From the NCBI GenBank assembly GCA_902781945.1, contig CACZLE010000006.1, forward strand, positions 23,272 through 87,271: 64,000 bases of DNA, read 5' to 3'. Source of the DNA: an uncultured Eubacteriales bacterium. GTDB taxonomy: Bacteria; Bacillota; Clostridia; Christensenellales; Aristaeellaceae. The position numbers and the translations under genes are program-made. This document shows, one piece after another, positions 23,954 to 38,105 of this stretch. Within the stretch, counting starts at the first letter, position 1. Each line of letters starts with the position of its first letter. The notes under the pieces were generated by a model. The model was not told where the DNA came from, did no database searches, and saw nothing but the letters and a program-made list of their open reading frames with translations.

Positions 23954-25087
23954 TCAGTTGAACAGCCCTTTCATCTTGTCCAGGAAGGTTTTGCGGTCCT
24001 TATATTCCTTGCCCGTGCTGCTTTCGTCGAACTGGCGGAGCAGCTCTTTTTGCTTGTCGGTCAGGCGGGTGGGCACCTCCACGCGCACGCGCACAATGAG
24101 GTCGCCGGTAAAGCTGCTGCGCACCTGGGGCACGCCCTTGCCGCGCAGGCGGAACTCGGTGCCGTTCTGGGTGCCCTCGGGCACGGTGTATTTGACGGCG
24201 CCCTTCAGGGTGGGGATATCGATCTCGCCGCCCAGGGCCGCCGTGGGGAAGCTGATGGGCATATCCAGGTACAGGTTGGTGCCGTCCCGGCGGAACAGCT
24301 TGTGGGGCTTGACGGTGATCACGATGTACAGATCGCCGTTGGGACCGCCGTTGAGGCCGGGCTCGCCCTGGCCGTTCATCACGATGGTCTGGCCGTTATC
24401 GATGCCCGCGGGCACCTTGACGGTGGCGGTGCGCTTGCGCTTCACCCGGCCCGTGCCGCCGCACTTGGGGCAGCGGTCCTTGATTACCTTGCCGGTGCCG
24501 CCGCAGGTCTGGCAGGTGCGGATGGTAGTCATGAAGCCGCCCTGCACGCGCACCTGGCCCGCGCCCTTGCAGGTGGGGCAGGTGGTGGGGCTGGTACCGG
24601 GCTTGGCGCCGCTGCCGTGGCAGTCGTCGCACAGCTCGCTGCGGTAGAAATCAAAGGATTTTTCGCAGCCGAACACGGCCTCCTCGAAGGTGATGCGCAG
24701 GTCGTAGCGCAGATCGTTGCCCTGCTGGGGGGCGTTGGCCCGGCGGCTTGATCCCATCCCCGCCCCGCCGAAGAGCTGGTCGAAGATGCTGCTGAAGCCG
24801 CCCATATCGCCAAAGCCGCCGAAGCCGCTGGTGTCGAAGCCTCCGCCGCCGTTCATGGGGTCGTTGAAGCCAAACTGATCGTACCGCGCCCGCTTGTCGG
24901 GGTCGCTGAGCACCTCGTTGGCCTCGTTCAGCTCCCGAAACCGGACCTCGGCCTCTTTATCGTTGGGGTGCAGGTCGGGATGGCATTCCTTGGCCTTCTT
25001 GCGGTAGGCCTTTTTGATGTCGTCCTGGCTGGCGTTCTTGTCTACGCCCAGCACCTCGTAATAATCGCGTTTGTTTGTCGTTGCCAT
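23954..25087 (-). CDS. dnaJ: Chaperone protein DnaJ (Hsp40)
   Basis: The 377-residue co-chaperone stimulates DnaK ATPase and delivers unfolded clients. Its J domain has HPD in [11 protein letters not shown], followed by a Gly/Phe-rich stretch ([15 protein letters not shown]). Four CxxCxGxG zinc-binding repeats are intact ([32 protein letters not shown]), followed by the C-terminal substrate-binding domains. It is the last gene of the heat-shock operon but is separated from dnaK by a capA-like gene. Confidence 0.97.
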   Translation of the reverse strand: MATTNKRDYYEVLGVDKNASQDDIKKAYRKKAKECHPDLHPNDKEAEVRFRELNEANEVLSDPDKRARYDQFGFNDPMNGGGGFDTSGFGGFGDMGGFSSIFDQLFGGAGMGSSRRANAPQQGNDLRYDLRITFEEAVFGCEKSFDFYRSELCDDCHGSGAKPGTSPTTCPTCKGAGQVRVQGGFMTTIRTCQTCGGTGKVIKDRCPKCGGTGRVKRKRTATVKVPAGIDNGQTIVMNGQGEPGLNGGPNGDLYIVITVKPHKLFRRDGTNLYLDMPISFPTAALGGEIDIPTLKGAVKYTVPEGTQNGTEFRLRGKGVPQVRSSFTGDLIVRVRVEVPTRLTDKQKELLRQFDESSTGKEYKDRKTFLDKMKGLFN

Positions 25088-25103
25088 ATTGTCATCACCT
25101 ACG

Positions 25104-26224
25104 TCATTGGAGATGGATGCATTCCGCGGCGGCGGCCCGGGTGCTCAGGTGCTCCACGGTGTCCACCCAGGACAGTTTCATGCGGCCATAGGCCGCCTTG
25201 TCCATGCCCTCGGGGGGATTTGCCAGCGCCCGCTCGGTGGCCAGCAGCCGGTAGGTATAGCCCGCGCCAGCCTCCTGCCGCCACACGAACACGGGAATGT
25301 AGCCCGGCGCGTGGACGGTCACGCGGCCCTCCGCGTCCTTTTTCAGCGTAAATTCAAAGATAATCCCGCAGTTCTGGTATTCCGACTGCTGGTTGCTGAG
25401 GAAATTGCCCAGGGAATAGCAGCACAGGGTGTTTTTCTCCTCCCCCGCCAGCCAGTAGACGCGCTGGATCACGTGCGGGTGTCCGCCCACGATGACGTCC
25501 ACCCCGGCGCGCACCAGGCGCGAGGCCAGGATATTTTCCTCGTCATCCGCTATGCGCTGGTATTCCTCGCCCCAGTGCATGAAGGCCACGACGCATTCGG
25601 CCCCCGCGTCCCGCAAAGCCTGGGCGTCCCTTTCAAAATTGCTCTTGTAAGCAAAATTGAGTCCGTATTCCGCGGCTTCGGGCACGCAGGCCTCCTCCCG
25701 TCCGTTGGCGTGGGCGGTGTAATTGAGGAAGCCCACCCGGATGCCGTTCAGCTCCCGGATCTGGGGCGTATCGCGCTCCTGCCGGCTGCGGGAAGCGCCG
25801 ATGTGGTCCATGCCCCGCGCATCGCAGGCGTCCAGCTGCCGGATCAGACCCTCGTAATCGCAGTCCAGGGCGTGGTTGTTGGCCATGGTCAGCATATCCA
25901 CGCCATAGTCCTGGAGGGCGTCCAGCAGAGCGATGGGGGAAGAAAACCTGGGATAGCCGGAATACACGTCACTCGCGCCCATGACGCCGTCCACATTGGC
26001 CACGGTGTAATCCGCGTCGCCGATGAGGTCTGCCACGGGTGCGAGCATATCATGAAAATCGATTTCGCCCTCCGGCGTCCTGGCCGCGTCGATCACCGGC
26101 ATGTGGAGGACAAAATCCCCCAGACAGCGGAATGTGACCGCGTTTTCCTCCCCCTTTGCCGGGGCGGAAACCCCGGCAAAGAGGAGGATCAGCAGGACCG
26201 CCCAGGCGGTCGTTTTGCGAAGCA

Positions 26225-26225
<1 letters not shown>
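25104..26225 (-). CDS. CapA/PgsA-like metallophosphatase-fold exported protein
   Basis: The 373-residue protein has a signal peptide ([16 protein letters not shown]) and the CapA domain: [10 protein letters not shown] at the start, [32 protein letters not shown] and [10 protein letters not shown]. These are the metal-binding segments of the family associated with poly-gamma-glutamate or capsule assembly outside the membrane. Its ATG overlaps the dnaK stop codon (TAATG), and dnaJ begins 16 bases after its stop, so it is translated as part of the chaperone operon. This placement is unusual; the role is unknown. Confidence 0.87.
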
Positions 26226-28078
<1,853 letters not shown>

Positions 28079-28122
28079 TCAGCAGTTTATTATATGGAAA
28101 CACACTTGCGTGTGAGATTCTC

Positions 28123-28680
28123 TTATTCCGCGACGACCTTGACCATGGCGTGCCGCAGCACAAAGTCGCCCATCTTGTAGCCCTTTTGCAGCACGGCGCA
28201 CACGGTGCCGGGCTCGCCTTCCTCCGCGGTGCCCTGCATCACGGCGTTTTCCAGGCTGGGGTCAAACTTTTCGCCCATCCGGTCAATGACGGTGACGCCG
28301 CGCTTTTCCAGGGCCTCGCTCAGCTGGCGGTACACCATGCCGACGCCTTCCTTCAGAGCCGCGTCGCTGCTTTCGGCGGTCAAGGCCCGTTCCAGGTTGT
28401 CCATCACAGGCAGGATGGTCTGGATGAAGGCCCGCGCGCCCTCCTCGAAGCTGTCCGCCCGGGCGGCGTTGTTGCGGCGGCGGAAGTTTTCAAAATCCGC
28501 CTGCACCCGCTGGGCCATGTTCAGGTATTCCTCGCTCTGCTTCTGCGCGGCTTCCAGCTGGCTTTGCAGCTCTTCCAAAGAGACCTCCACGGCCTCCTGG
28601 GCGTCCACCGCGCCGTCCTCCTCGGGAGCCTGGACTTCCTCCTGCGTTTCCTCGGGCGGCATTTGTTTCTTCTTGCTCAT
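28123..28680 (-). CDS. grpE: Nucleotide exchange factor GrpE
   Basis: The 185-residue protein releases ADP from DnaK. An acidic, Glu/Gln-rich N terminus leads into a long coiled coil (residues about 35-100, QADFENFRRRN), then the C-terminal beta-wing ending in VLQKGYKMGDFVLRHAMVKV, the family signature. It is 13 bases behind hrcA. Confidence 0.96.
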   Translation of the reverse strand: MSKKKQMPPEETQEEVQAPEEDGAVDAQEAVEVSLEELQSQLEAAQKQSEEYLNMAQRVQADFENFRRRNNAARADSFEEGARAFIQTILPVMDNLERALTAESSDAALKEGVGMVYRQLSEALEKRGVTVIDRMGEKFDPSLENAVMQGTAEEGEPGTVCAVLQKGYKMGDFVLRHAMVKVVAE

Positions 28681-28693
28681 GACGAACCTCCAT

Positions 28694-29713
28694 TTATTCT
28701 TTCACGGACAGGGCCGCAGTCAGTTCCTGGCTGAACATGCGCATCATGTCCAGCATCCGGGCGTAGGGCATCCGGGTGGGCCCGATGATGCCGATGACGC
28801 CGGTGTGGCCGCGTCCGATGCGGTAAGGCGCTGTGATCACCGAGCAATCGCTGAACTCCGGGATGCCGGTCTCCGCGCCGATGCGGACGGAAAGCTGATC
28901 CTCGCCCTGCCGCAGCATGGCGATCAGGCTGTCCCGGCGCTCCAGGGCGTCCATGAAAGCCCGCGCCCGGCTGACGTCGGCGTACTCGGGATAATACAGG
29001 ATGTTGTGGGCCCCGCCCACCATCACCCGGTCGCTGCCGGTCTGCTTTTCCACCTGGGCGGCCAGGTCGGCAATGCCGCTGAGCACCCGGGCGTCGGCGT
29101 CGCTGCTTGCGGCATAGCCGTAGAGCATCTCGCGCACTTCCCGCAAGGTCAATCCCCGCATGCGCTGGGTGAGCATCTGGCCGATGGTGTAAAGCGCCTG
29201 GGCATCCAGACGGCTGGATACCCGAATGCTGGTGTCCCGGATGACGCCGCTGTCGGTGACGATCACCAGCAGCGCCCGTTCCTTGCCCACCGGCACCAGG
29301 TGCAGGCTGCGCACGGTCAGGTCGCTCTGCCGGGGGGTGAGCACCAGGGCGGTGTAGTGGGTCAGGTCGCTGATGGTCGCCGTGCCCTGGGTGAGCAGGC
29401 TTTCCATATCCCGCACCCGGCTGGTGAAGGCCCGGCGCGCGCCGGTCAGCTCCTCCTCGTGCATGCCCTGGGGCAAAAGCTGGGTGACGTAGAGGCGATA
29501 GGCCTTGGCGCTGGGCACCCGGCCCGCCGACACGTGGGGCTGGATCAGGTAGCCCATCTCGGTCAGGTCCGCCATCTCGTTGCGGATGGTGGCGCTGCTG
29601 ACCCCCAGCCCGCTGGTTTTGCTCAGCGTCCGGCTGCCCACGGGGGTGTTCGACAGGATGTAGTCCTCCACAATGGCCTGCAATATCCGCAGCTTGCGGG
29701 CATCCACATCCAT
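28694..29713 (-). CDS. hrcA: Heat-inducible transcription repressor HrcA
   Basis: The 339-residue repressor binds CIRCE and blocks the heat-shock operon; GroEL normally keeps it active. The N-terminal winged helix includes LGVSSATIRNEMADL, followed by the GAF-like domain. I chose ATG 29713, 7 bases after GGAGGTGAGG. The CIRCE operator lies 24 bases upstream of it, so HrcA controls its own operon. No groEL operon is in this window. Confidence 0.97.
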   Translation of the reverse strand: MDVDARKLRILQAIVEDYILSNTPVGSRTLSKTSGLGVSSATIRNEMADLTEMGYLIQPHVSAGRVPSAKAYRLYVTQLLPQGMHEEELTGARRAFTSRVRDMESLLTQGTATISDLTHYTALVLTPRQSDLTVRSLHLVPVGKERALLVIVTDSGVIRDTSIRVSSRLDAQALYTIGQMLTQRMRGLTLREVREMLYGYAASSDADARVLSGIADLAAQVEKQTGSDRVMVGGAHNILYYPEYADVSRARAFMDALERRDSLIAMLRQGEDQLSVRIGAETGIPEFSDCSVITAPYRIGRGHTGVIGIIGPTRMPYARMLDMMRMFSQELTAALSVKE

Positions 29714-29736
29714 CGTCCTCACCTCCGTCTTGTTTG

Positions 29737-29763
29737 TTAGCACTCGCACGCATTGAGTGCTAA
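29737..29763. promoter_or_regulatory. CIRCE operator
   Basis: TTAGCACTC, nine bases, then GAGTGCTAA is a perfect match to the CIRCE inverted repeat bound by HrcA. It lies between the predicted -10 box and the hrcA start codon. Confidence 0.98.
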
Positions 29764-29774
29764 CAACTGTGATA

Positions 29775-29803
29775 AGAATAGCACGGCCCGCGGGGTTTGT
29801 CAA
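29775..29803 (-). promoter_or_regulatory. Promoter of the hrcA-grpE-dnaK-capA-dnaJ operon
   Basis: On the minus strand TTGACA (29803-29798) and TATTCT (29780-29775) are 17 bases apart, immediately upstream of CIRCE. Confidence 0.85.
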
Positions 29804-29891
29804 TAGGGGGAGGAAAGAAAATTGAAATATTTTTTGAAGGGCGAGGAAAAATGGGATTTGATATAAATGAATGATCCCATCTAGACGCGCA

Positions 29892-29936
29892 AGCCGCCAA
29901 TCAAAAGGCGTTTCATCCTTTGGTTGGCGGCTTTTT
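29892..29936 (+). terminator. Hairpin with T-run, plus-strand orientation
   Basis: AGCCGCCAA (29892-29900) and TTGGCGGCT (29924-29932) form a stem followed by TTTTT on the plus strand. Both flanking genes run on the minus strand, so its T-run points against them. It may stop antisense transcription or act as a 3' stem for the secreted-protein gene. Confidence 0.5.
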
Positions 29937-29982
29937 AACGATATCTGATTTTTCATTATTTATTCGTCGTCTTATTTTCCTT

Positions 29983-30543
29983 TTATCCCACCGTTTCCCC
30001 ATACCGCACCCCTTGCACGCTGCCGTCCCGGGCGTACAGAGCCACGGTGGCGACGCGAGTGCACGTACCGTCATAGCAGATGAAGTCGATCTGCCACACC
30101 GGCTGCTGCGGATCGGCGGTGACGTAGGAATAATGGGGCCAATAGTGCGCCAGCTCCTCTGGCTGCAGATCGTACTGCTCCATCAGGGCCGCGCAGGCGA
30201 TGGCGTAGGCCGCCTCCTGGGAGATGGCCGCTTCGTCCGGCAGGCCCACCGCCCAGGTATAAGCCCCCACGTCGTCAAAAAAGCGCTCCGGGACCTCGCC
30301 CATTTGCAGGTATTTTTCATACTGGACCGCCAGGGTTTCCGCCTCGTTGGCCTCCCGTACCACGGTCCCGGCAGACAGCGCCAGCACCTGCTCCCACAGC
30401 GCGGCATACCGGGCCGTGTCCTCCCCGGTGATCTCCGGGGCATACTCCCCGGGCTGCCAATGGCGATCATAGAGGTTTTTCGCCCCGGCGCTTGCTCCCA
30501 GCAGGCAGATCAGCGCCGCAAAAATCGCTATGACTTTTTTCAT
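29983..30543 (-). CDS. Secreted protein of unknown function, PepSY-like tail
   Basis: The 186-residue protein has a signal peptide (KKVIAIFAALICLLGASAGA). The C-terminal third (AYAIACAALMEQYDL, then a Tyr/Trp-rich stretch and WQIDFICYDG) resembles the fold pattern of PepSY domains, which often inhibit proteases, but this is only a visual similarity. Start ATG 30543 follows CGGAGGAAACAAG. It stands alone between the heat-shock promoter region and the divergent beta-lactamase-fold gene. Confidence 0.7.
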   Translation of the reverse strand: MKKVIAIFAALICLLGASAGAKNLYDRHWQPGEYAPEITGEDTARYAALWEQVLALSAGTVVREANEAETLAVQYEKYLQMGEVPERFFDDVGAYTWAVGLPDEAAISQEAAYAIACAALMEQYDLQPEELAHYWPHYSYVTADPQQPVWQIDFICYDGTCTRVATVALYARDGSVQGVRYGETVG

Positions 30544-30628
30544 CTTGTTTCCTCCGATCTCAGGTTTTGCTTCATTATAGCATACCCGCGCCGCCGGGAA
30601 CCGCCCGGGGGCCACATTTTACATTTGG

Positions 30629-30658
30629 TTGCGTCCCCTTCCTTTTATATGGTATAAT
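30629..30658 (+). promoter_or_regulatory. Predicted promoter of the metallo-beta-lactamase-fold gene
   Basis: TTGCGT (30629-30634) and a perfect TATAAT (30653-30658) are 18 bases apart. Confidence 0.65.
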
Positions 30659-30694
30659 AGCTCATCAACCGACCATTGAAAGGAGCCGATCCCT

Positions 30695-31531
30695 ATGCCC
30701 TTCCGCTGCACGCCCCCGCCCAAGGACCCCGTCCGCACCCTGGCCCATGCCCCCTGGAAGCTGGCCGTCCCGGCCTTCCAGGTTTCGCCCCGCACCTGGT
30801 ACGTATCCGGCCAGAGCTGGGTGGGCGCTTATCTGATCGATACGGGAGACGGCTGCATCCTGCTGGATACCGCCATTCCCGAAAGCCTGTATCTGCTGGT
30901 GGACGCCGTGCAGCAGACGGGCCACAAAATGAGCGACATCAAGATGATTCTGCTCAGCCACGCCCATTTTGACCACATCGGCGGCGCGGCGGCCCTGCAT
31001 GAAATAACCGGCGCGCCCCTTTACATGTCCCGGGAGGACGCCAAGTTCCTGGCGGAATGCCCGGGCGAAACCCTGGTGCTGGACGCCGACAGCCACGTGC
31101 AGGAGCTGACCGTTGACCGCTTCTACGACGACGACACCCCCGTTTGTCTGGGCGACATTGCCATCCGCACCCTGCTGACCCCCGGTCACACCATCGGCTG
31201 CACCAGCTTTTTCTGGCAGGAAAAGAACCCCGTCACCGGCGAAACCTACAACGTCGCCATGCACGGCGGCGTGGGCGCCAACACCATGAACGACAAGTAT
31301 TACGCCACCTCCGCCTGCCTGACCCCGGACCTGCGGGACCGCTTCTTCGCGGACGCCCCCAAGGTCAGCGCCATCCCCGTGGATATCGCCCTGCCCAGTC
31401 ACCCCAACCAGATCGAAATACTGGACAAGGCGGGCACCTACACCCACCAAAGCCAGCCCTATCTGGACAGCACCGTGTGGGCCGACTTCATCAAGGAGCG
31501 CGTGCGCCAGGTGCGGGCGCTGATGGAGTAA
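30695..31531 (+). CDS. Subclass B3-like metallo-beta-lactamase-fold hydrolase
   Basis: The 278-residue protein has the zinc-binding signature LSHAHFDHIGG (HxHxDH), then TPGHTIGCTSFF (third His) and a final LPSHPNQIEI (His), matching the B3 arrangement without the Cys ligand of B1 enzymes. No signal peptide is seen, while true secreted B3 lactamases have one, so it may be a cytoplasmic hydrolase of another ester, lactone or amide rather than a resistance enzyme. AAAGGAG precedes the ATG. Confidence 0.85.
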   Translation: MPFRCTPPPKDPVRTLAHAPWKLAVPAFQVSPRTWYVSGQSWVGAYLIDTGDGCILLDTAIPESLYLLVDAVQQTGHKMSDIKMILLSHAHFDHIGGAAALHEITGAPLYMSREDAKFLAECPGETLVLDADSHVQELTVDRFYDDDTPVCLGDIAIRTLLTPGHTIGCTSFFWQEKNPVTGETYNVAMHGGVGANTMNDKYYATSACLTPDLRDRFFADAPKVSAIPVDIALPSHPNQIEILDKAGTYTHQSQPYLDSTVWADFIKERVRQVRALME

Positions 31532-31564
31532 GAGGGGGTTCCGTTGGGCCTCCGCTCAACAAAA

Positions 31565-31596
31565 CCGCCAGCCGGATCGCTCCGACTGGCGGCTTT
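31565..31596. terminator. Bidirectional terminator between convergent genes
   Basis: CCGCCAGCCGGA pairs with TCCGACTGGCGG (one mismatch). T-rich tracts follow on both strands. A 16-base string just upstream (31541-31557) recurs at 43175. Confidence 0.7.
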
Positions 31597-31613
31597 CTGT
31601 TGCGATTTATGCC

Positions 31614-33092
<1,479 letters not shown>

Positions 33093-33133
33093 GGCAATCA
33101 TCCTCCTTTATAATATACGTGTTTTCTTCCCTT

Positions 33134-33162
33134 ATTGTAGTCGAAAAAAGACAGAAATGCAA
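33134..33162 (-). promoter_or_regulatory. Predicted promoter of the isomerase gene
   Basis: On the minus strand TTGCAT and TACAAT are 17 bases apart, 42 bases upstream of the start codon. Confidence 0.65.
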
Positions 33163-33171
33163 GGTTTTTTA

Positions 33172-33201
33172 TTGTGAATTATCGGACATATATGCTATAA
33201 T
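33172..33201 (+). promoter_or_regulatory. Predicted promoter of the kinase-aldolase operon
   Basis: TTGTGA (33172-33177) and a perfect TATAAT (33196-33201) are 18 bases apart. It is back to back with the isomerase promoter. Confidence 0.65.
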
Positions 33202-33231
33202 GAAGCAACGACAGTCAAAGAGGTGGATTGG

Positions 33232-34824
33232 ATGGATCTGAAAAAAACGGTTCTGGGCCTGGAGCTGGGCTCCACCCGCATCAAGGCGGTGCTGCTGGAT
33301 GAAAAGCACATCCCCATCGCCTCCGGCAGCCACGAATGGGAAAACCGCCTGTTGAACGGCGTGTGGACCTACACCATGGAAGACATACAAAACGGCGTGC
33401 GGCATTGCTTTGCGGACCTCAAGCGCGACGTGCGGGAAAAATATGGCGTGACCCTCTCCACCGTGGGGGCCATGGGCGTCAGCGCCATGATGCACGGCTA
33501 TCTGCCCTTCGACAAGGATTGGAAGCCGCTGACGGAATTCCGCACCTGGCGCAACACCATGACCGGCGAAGCGGCGGAGAAGCTGACGGCGCTGTTTGAT
33601 TTCAACATCCCCCAGCGCTGGAGCATCGCCCATCTGTACCAGGCCATGCTGAAAAAGGAGGACCACCTGCCCAGGCTCGCCCACCTGACCACCCTGGCGG
33701 GCTACATTCACCAGATCCTCACCGGCGAAAACGTCCTGGGCATCGGCGAGGCCAGCGGCATGTTCCCCATCGACAGCGAAAAATTGGATTACAACGCCGA
33801 TATGGCGGCGAAATTCGACGCCCTCATCGCCCAGGCGGGCTATGGCTGGCGGCTGCGGGAGATCCTGCCCCGGGTGCTGCCCGCGGGCGCGCAGGCGGGC
33901 TGCCTGACGGCGGCGGGCGCGGCCTGGCTGGACCCGGCGGGGGATTTGCGGCCCGGCATTCCCTTCGCCCCGGCGGAGGGCGACGCGGGCACCGGCATGG
34001 CGGCCACGGACAGCGTGGCCCCGCGCACGGGCAACGTCAGCGCCGGTACCAGCGATTTTGCCATGATCGTGGTGGAAAAAATGCCCCGGGTGCACCGGGA
34101 GATCGATATGGTCACCACCCCCGCGGGCGCGCCCGTGGCCATGGTGCATTGCAACAACTGCACCAGCGACATCAACGCCTGGGTCAATCTGCTGGGCGAA
34201 TTCGCCGGGGCCATCGGCGCGCCGGTGGACAAGGGCGACCTGTACACGCTGCTGTTCAACAAGGCCCTGGAGGGCGACGCCGACTGCGGGGGCCTCTTGA
34301 GCTTCAACTATCTCAGCGGCGAGGGCGTCACCGATCTGGACGCGGGCCGTCCCCTGTTTGCCCGCACGCCGGACGCCAAAATGACCCTGGGCAACTTCAT
34401 GCGCGCCCATCTGCTCAGCGCCCTGGCCACGCTGAAAATCGGCCTGGACATCCTGACGGGCGAGGAGCAGGTGCGCATTGACCGGCTGTACGGCCACGGC
34501 GGCTACTTCAAGACCCCCGGCGTGGGCCAGCGCATGCTCTCCGCCGCAGTGGGCAGCCCCGTATCCGTCATGGAGACGGCGGGCGAAGGCGGCCCCTACG
34601 GCATGGCCCTGCTGGCGGCCTACATGCTGTGGAAGCGGCCCGGCCAGAGTCTGGAGGATTACTTGGATCAGGTGGTCTTTGCCCAGGCGAAGTCCTCCAC
34701 TCTGATGGCCGACGAAAAGGATATCGAGGGCTTCAATGCCTTCCTGGCTCGCTATAAAAAGGCCCTGCCTGTGGAAAAGGCGGCCATTGAACATCTGCGA
34801 GGTATGATATGCTGGAACAACTGA
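33232..34824 (+). CDS. FGGY-family carbohydrate kinase (ribulokinase-like)
   Basis: The 530-residue kinase would phosphorylate a ketose with ATP. The N-terminal phosphate loop is [17 protein letters not shown], and the C-terminal half contains GTSDFAMIV and the adenosine-binding region [14 protein letters not shown]. The length agrees with ribulokinases and xylulokinases. ATG 33232 is 6 bases after AGAGGTG. The stop overlaps the following AraD-like gene by 16 bases, so they are translationally coupled and should act in sequence. Confidence 0.88.
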   Translation: MDLKKTVLGLELGSTRIKAVLLDEKHIPIASGSHEWENRLLNGVWTYTMEDIQNGVRHCFADLKRDVREKYGVTLSTVGAMGVSAMMHGYLPFDKDWKPLTEFRTWRNTMTGEAAEKLTALFDFNIPQRWSIAHLYQAMLKKEDHLPRLAHLTTLAGYIHQILTGENVLGIGEASGMFPIDSEKLDYNADMAAKFDALIAQAGYGWRLREILPRVLPAGAQAGCLTAAGAAWLDPAGDLRPGIPFAPAEGDAGTGMAATDSVAPRTGNVSAGTSDFAMIVVEKMPRVHREIDMVTTPAGAPVAMVHCNNCTSDINAWVNLLGEFAGAIGAPVDKGDLYTLLFNKALEGDADCGGLLSFNYLSGEGVTDLDAGRPLFARTPDAKMTLGNFMRAHLLSALATLKIGLDILTGEEQVRIDRLYGHGGYFKTPGVGQRMLSAAVGSPVSVMETAGEGGPYGMALLAAYMLWKRPGQSLEDYLDQVVFAQAKSSTLMADEKDIEGFNAFLARYKKALPVEKAAIEHLRGMICWNN

Positions 34825-35498
34825 AAGAAACCGTATGGAAAGCCAACCTGCTGCTGCCCAAATATGACCTGGTCACCTTCACCTGGGGCAACGTATCCGG
34901 CATTGACCGGGAACGGGGCCTGGTGGTCATCAAGCCCAGCGGGGTGGAATACGATACCATGACCGCCGAGGATATGGTGGTGGTCGATCTGGACGGCAAG
35001 GTGGTGGAGGGCAAATGGCGGCCCAGCAGCGATACCCCCACCCACGTGGAAATGTACAAGGCCTTCCCGGACTGCGGCGGCATCGTGCACACCCACAGCC
35101 GGTGGGCCACCACCTTCGCCCAGGCGGGGCGGGACATCCCGGCCCTGGGCACCACCCAGGGGGATTACTTCTACGGCGCGGTGCCCTGCACCCGGCCCAT
35201 GACCCCGGAGGAGATCGGCGGGGAATATGAAAAAGAAACCGGCAATGTGATCATTGAGACCTTCCGGGATCGCGACCCCGCCGCCGTGCCCGCCGTGCTG
35301 GTGTTCAGCCACGGGCCCTTCGCCTGGGGAAAGGACCCCATGGAGGCGGTGCACAACGCCGTGGTGCTGGAAGAAGTGGCCTTCATGGATTGGCACGCCA
35401 TGATGCTGAACCCCGGCATCGGCCCCATGCAGCAGGAGCTGCTGGACAAGCACTATCTGCGCAAGCACGGCAAAAACGCCTACTACGGCCAGAAATAA
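34809..35498 (+). CDS. araD: L-ribulose-5-phosphate 4-epimerase-family protein
   Basis: The 229-residue class II aldolase/epimerase would convert L-ribulose 5-phosphate to D-xylulose 5-phosphate, feeding the pentose phosphate pathway. Visible signatures are [20 protein letters not shown], the zinc-binding VHTHSRWAT, and FSHGPFAWG with the third His. Together with the upstream kinase and the divergent isomerase it completes the isomerase-kinase-epimerase route used for L-arabinose. Confidence 0.9.
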   Translation: MLEQLKETVWKANLLLPKYDLVTFTWGNVSGIDRERGLVVIKPSGVEYDTMTAEDMVVVDLDGKVVEGKWRPSSDTPTHVEMYKAFPDCGGIVHTHSRWATTFAQAGRDIPALGTTQGDYFYGAVPCTRPMTPEEIGGEYEKETGNVIIETFRDRDPAAVPAVLVFSHGPFAWGKDPMEAVHNAVVLEEVAFMDWHAMMLNPGIGPMQQELLDKHYLRKHGKNAYYGQK

Positions 35499-35533
35499 GC
35501 GTCCGCTTGTCTCCTTTGGTGCCAGACCTTCCA

Positions 35534-35562
35534 TTGACAGGGGCATTTTGTTCCTGTACAAT
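35534..35562 (+). promoter_or_regulatory. Predicted promoter of glgCD
   Basis: TTGACA (35534-35539) and TACAAT (35557-35562) are 17 bases apart. Confidence 0.82.
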
Positions 35563-35624
35563 ACAAATACGGTATACTACCATATCTATCAAAAAAATAC
35601 GAATTGAAGGGAAGGAAAAAGTCC

Positions 35625-36797
<1,173 letters not shown>

Positions 36798-36811
36798 GGA
36801 GGATTAAAGCC

Positions 36812-37933
36812 ATGAGCGATTTGATGGGCTTGATTTATACCGGAGATAACGGGGAGCGGCTGGGCGAGCTGACCTCCCTGCGCGCCGTGGCCGCGCTGCC
36901 CGTGCTGGCGCGCTACCGCGTGATCGACTTCGTGCTCTCCTCCCTGGTTTCCAGCGGAGCCAAAAACGTGGGCATCATCATGCAGAAAAACTACCACAGC
37001 CTGATCGACCATCTGGGCAGCGGCAAGGAATGGGATCTGCACGGCAAGCACCAGGGCCTGGTGATCCTGCCCCCCTATCAGACCCCCGATAACATCGGCG
37101 TGTACAGCGGCCTGATGGACGCCATCCGCAGCAACATGGTCTTCCTGCGCCGCAGCCGCGAGCGCTATGTGGTGGTCACCGATTCCGGCATGCTCTATTC
37201 CGCCAACTATGACGACATGCTGGCCCAGCACATCCGCACCGGCGCGGACATCACCCTGATGTACTCCACCGATCACAACCTGCTGCGTTCCGGCTCCGGC
37301 CACTACATCCGCGTGGACGAAGAAGGCCGCGTGTGCGAACTGGAGAACCAGCCCATGGTGCCCTCCTTTGAGAACACCTACATGGAAGCCTTCCTGATCC
37401 GCCGCGAGCTGCTGATCGAGTTGGCCGACCGCGCCGTCAGCCGCGCCCAGTATCACTTCACCCGGGAGCTTTTGCAGCACGCCATCGCTGATCACGATCT
37501 GTCCGTGTACGGCTGGAAGAACGACAGCCCCGCCTGGCGGCTGGACACCGTGCAGGCCTACTATGACTGCTCCATGGCCCTCACCAAGCCCGAGATCCGC
37601 CGGCAGATCCTGCGCGCGGACCGCCCCGTGTGGACCAAGATGCGCGACGAAATGCCCACCCGCTACACCGCCGACGCCAAGGTCAAGGATAGCCTGCTGG
37701 CCGACGGCTGCATCATCGAGGGCACCGTGGAAAACAGCATCATCTTCCGCGGCGTGCGCGTCATGAAGGGCGCCGTGGTCAAGAACGCCGTCATCATGCA
37801 GGACGGCTACATCATGCCCGGCGCCCACGTGGAGGGCTGCATCCTGGACAAGCAGGTCACCGTCCGTGACGGTTCCACCCTGTGCGCCCCCGCCAGCTAT
37901 CCCATGGTCGTCGCCAAGGGCACCACGGTGTAA
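36812..37933 (+). CDS. glgD: GlgD, second subunit of ADP-glucose pyrophosphorylase
   Basis: The 373-residue GlgC paralogue keeps the nucleotidyltransferase fold (RYRVIDFVLSSL) and the C-terminal beta-helix but lacks the GGxGxRL catalytic loop, here degenerate as IYTGDNGERLGEL. In Bacillota GlgD joins GlgC and raises its activity. It is co-transcribed with glgC and followed by a strong terminator. Confidence 0.93.
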   Translation: MSDLMGLIYTGDNGERLGELTSLRAVAALPVLARYRVIDFVLSSLVSSGAKNVGIIMQKNYHSLIDHLGSGKEWDLHGKHQGLVILPPYQTPDNIGVYSGLMDAIRSNMVFLRRSRERYVVVTDSGMLYSANYDDMLAQHIRTGADITLMYSTDHNLLRSGSGHYIRVDEEGRVCELENQPMVPSFENTYMEAFLIRRELLIELADRAVSRAQYHFTRELLQHAIADHDLSVYGWKNDSPAWRLDTVQAYYDCSMALTKPEIRRQILRADRPVWTKMRDEMPTRYTADAKVKDSLLADGCIIEGTVENSIIFRGVRVMKGAVVKNAVIMQDGYIMPGAHVEGCILDKQVTVRDGSTLCAPASYPMVVAKGTTV

Positions 37934-37952
37934 TTATTCCGTAATAACACAT

Positions 37953-37986
37953 CCGCCGGAGAGCAAACGCTCTCCGGCGGTTTTTT
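37953..37986 (+). terminator. Rho-independent terminator of glgCD
   Basis: A perfect 12-base-pair stem CCGCCGGAGAGC/GCTCTCCGGCGG with an AAAC loop is followed by six T. Confidence 0.95.
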
Positions 37987-38010
37987 GTGGCGGGGGACTG
38001 TTGCACGGCC

Positions 38011-38039
38011 TTGCATTTTTATGCCATCCATGCTATACT
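38011..38039 (+). promoter_or_regulatory. Predicted promoter of the secreted-protein gene
   Basis: TTGCAT (38011-38016) and TATACT (38034-38039) are 17 bases apart. Confidence 0.7.
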
Positions 38040-38105
38040 GTTTCCAGCCGAAACCAAATGCAGTCCCATATCCCGGATCGACCATAAAACGAAGGAGAAT
38101 CAGCC

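Noticed and set aside
24050..24751. Plus-strand frame opposite dnaJ
   Set aside because: It mirrors the zinc-finger codons of dnaJ and has no independent features.
29892..29936. Riboswitch or leader RNA near the heat-shock promoter
   Set aside because: It is a simple stem with T-run on the strand opposite to both genes and lies upstream of the promoter, so it cannot be a leader.
30695..31531. True beta-lactamase resistance gene
   Set aside because: The B3 zinc-site pattern is present, but no signal peptide is visible; many hydrolases of this fold have other substrates.
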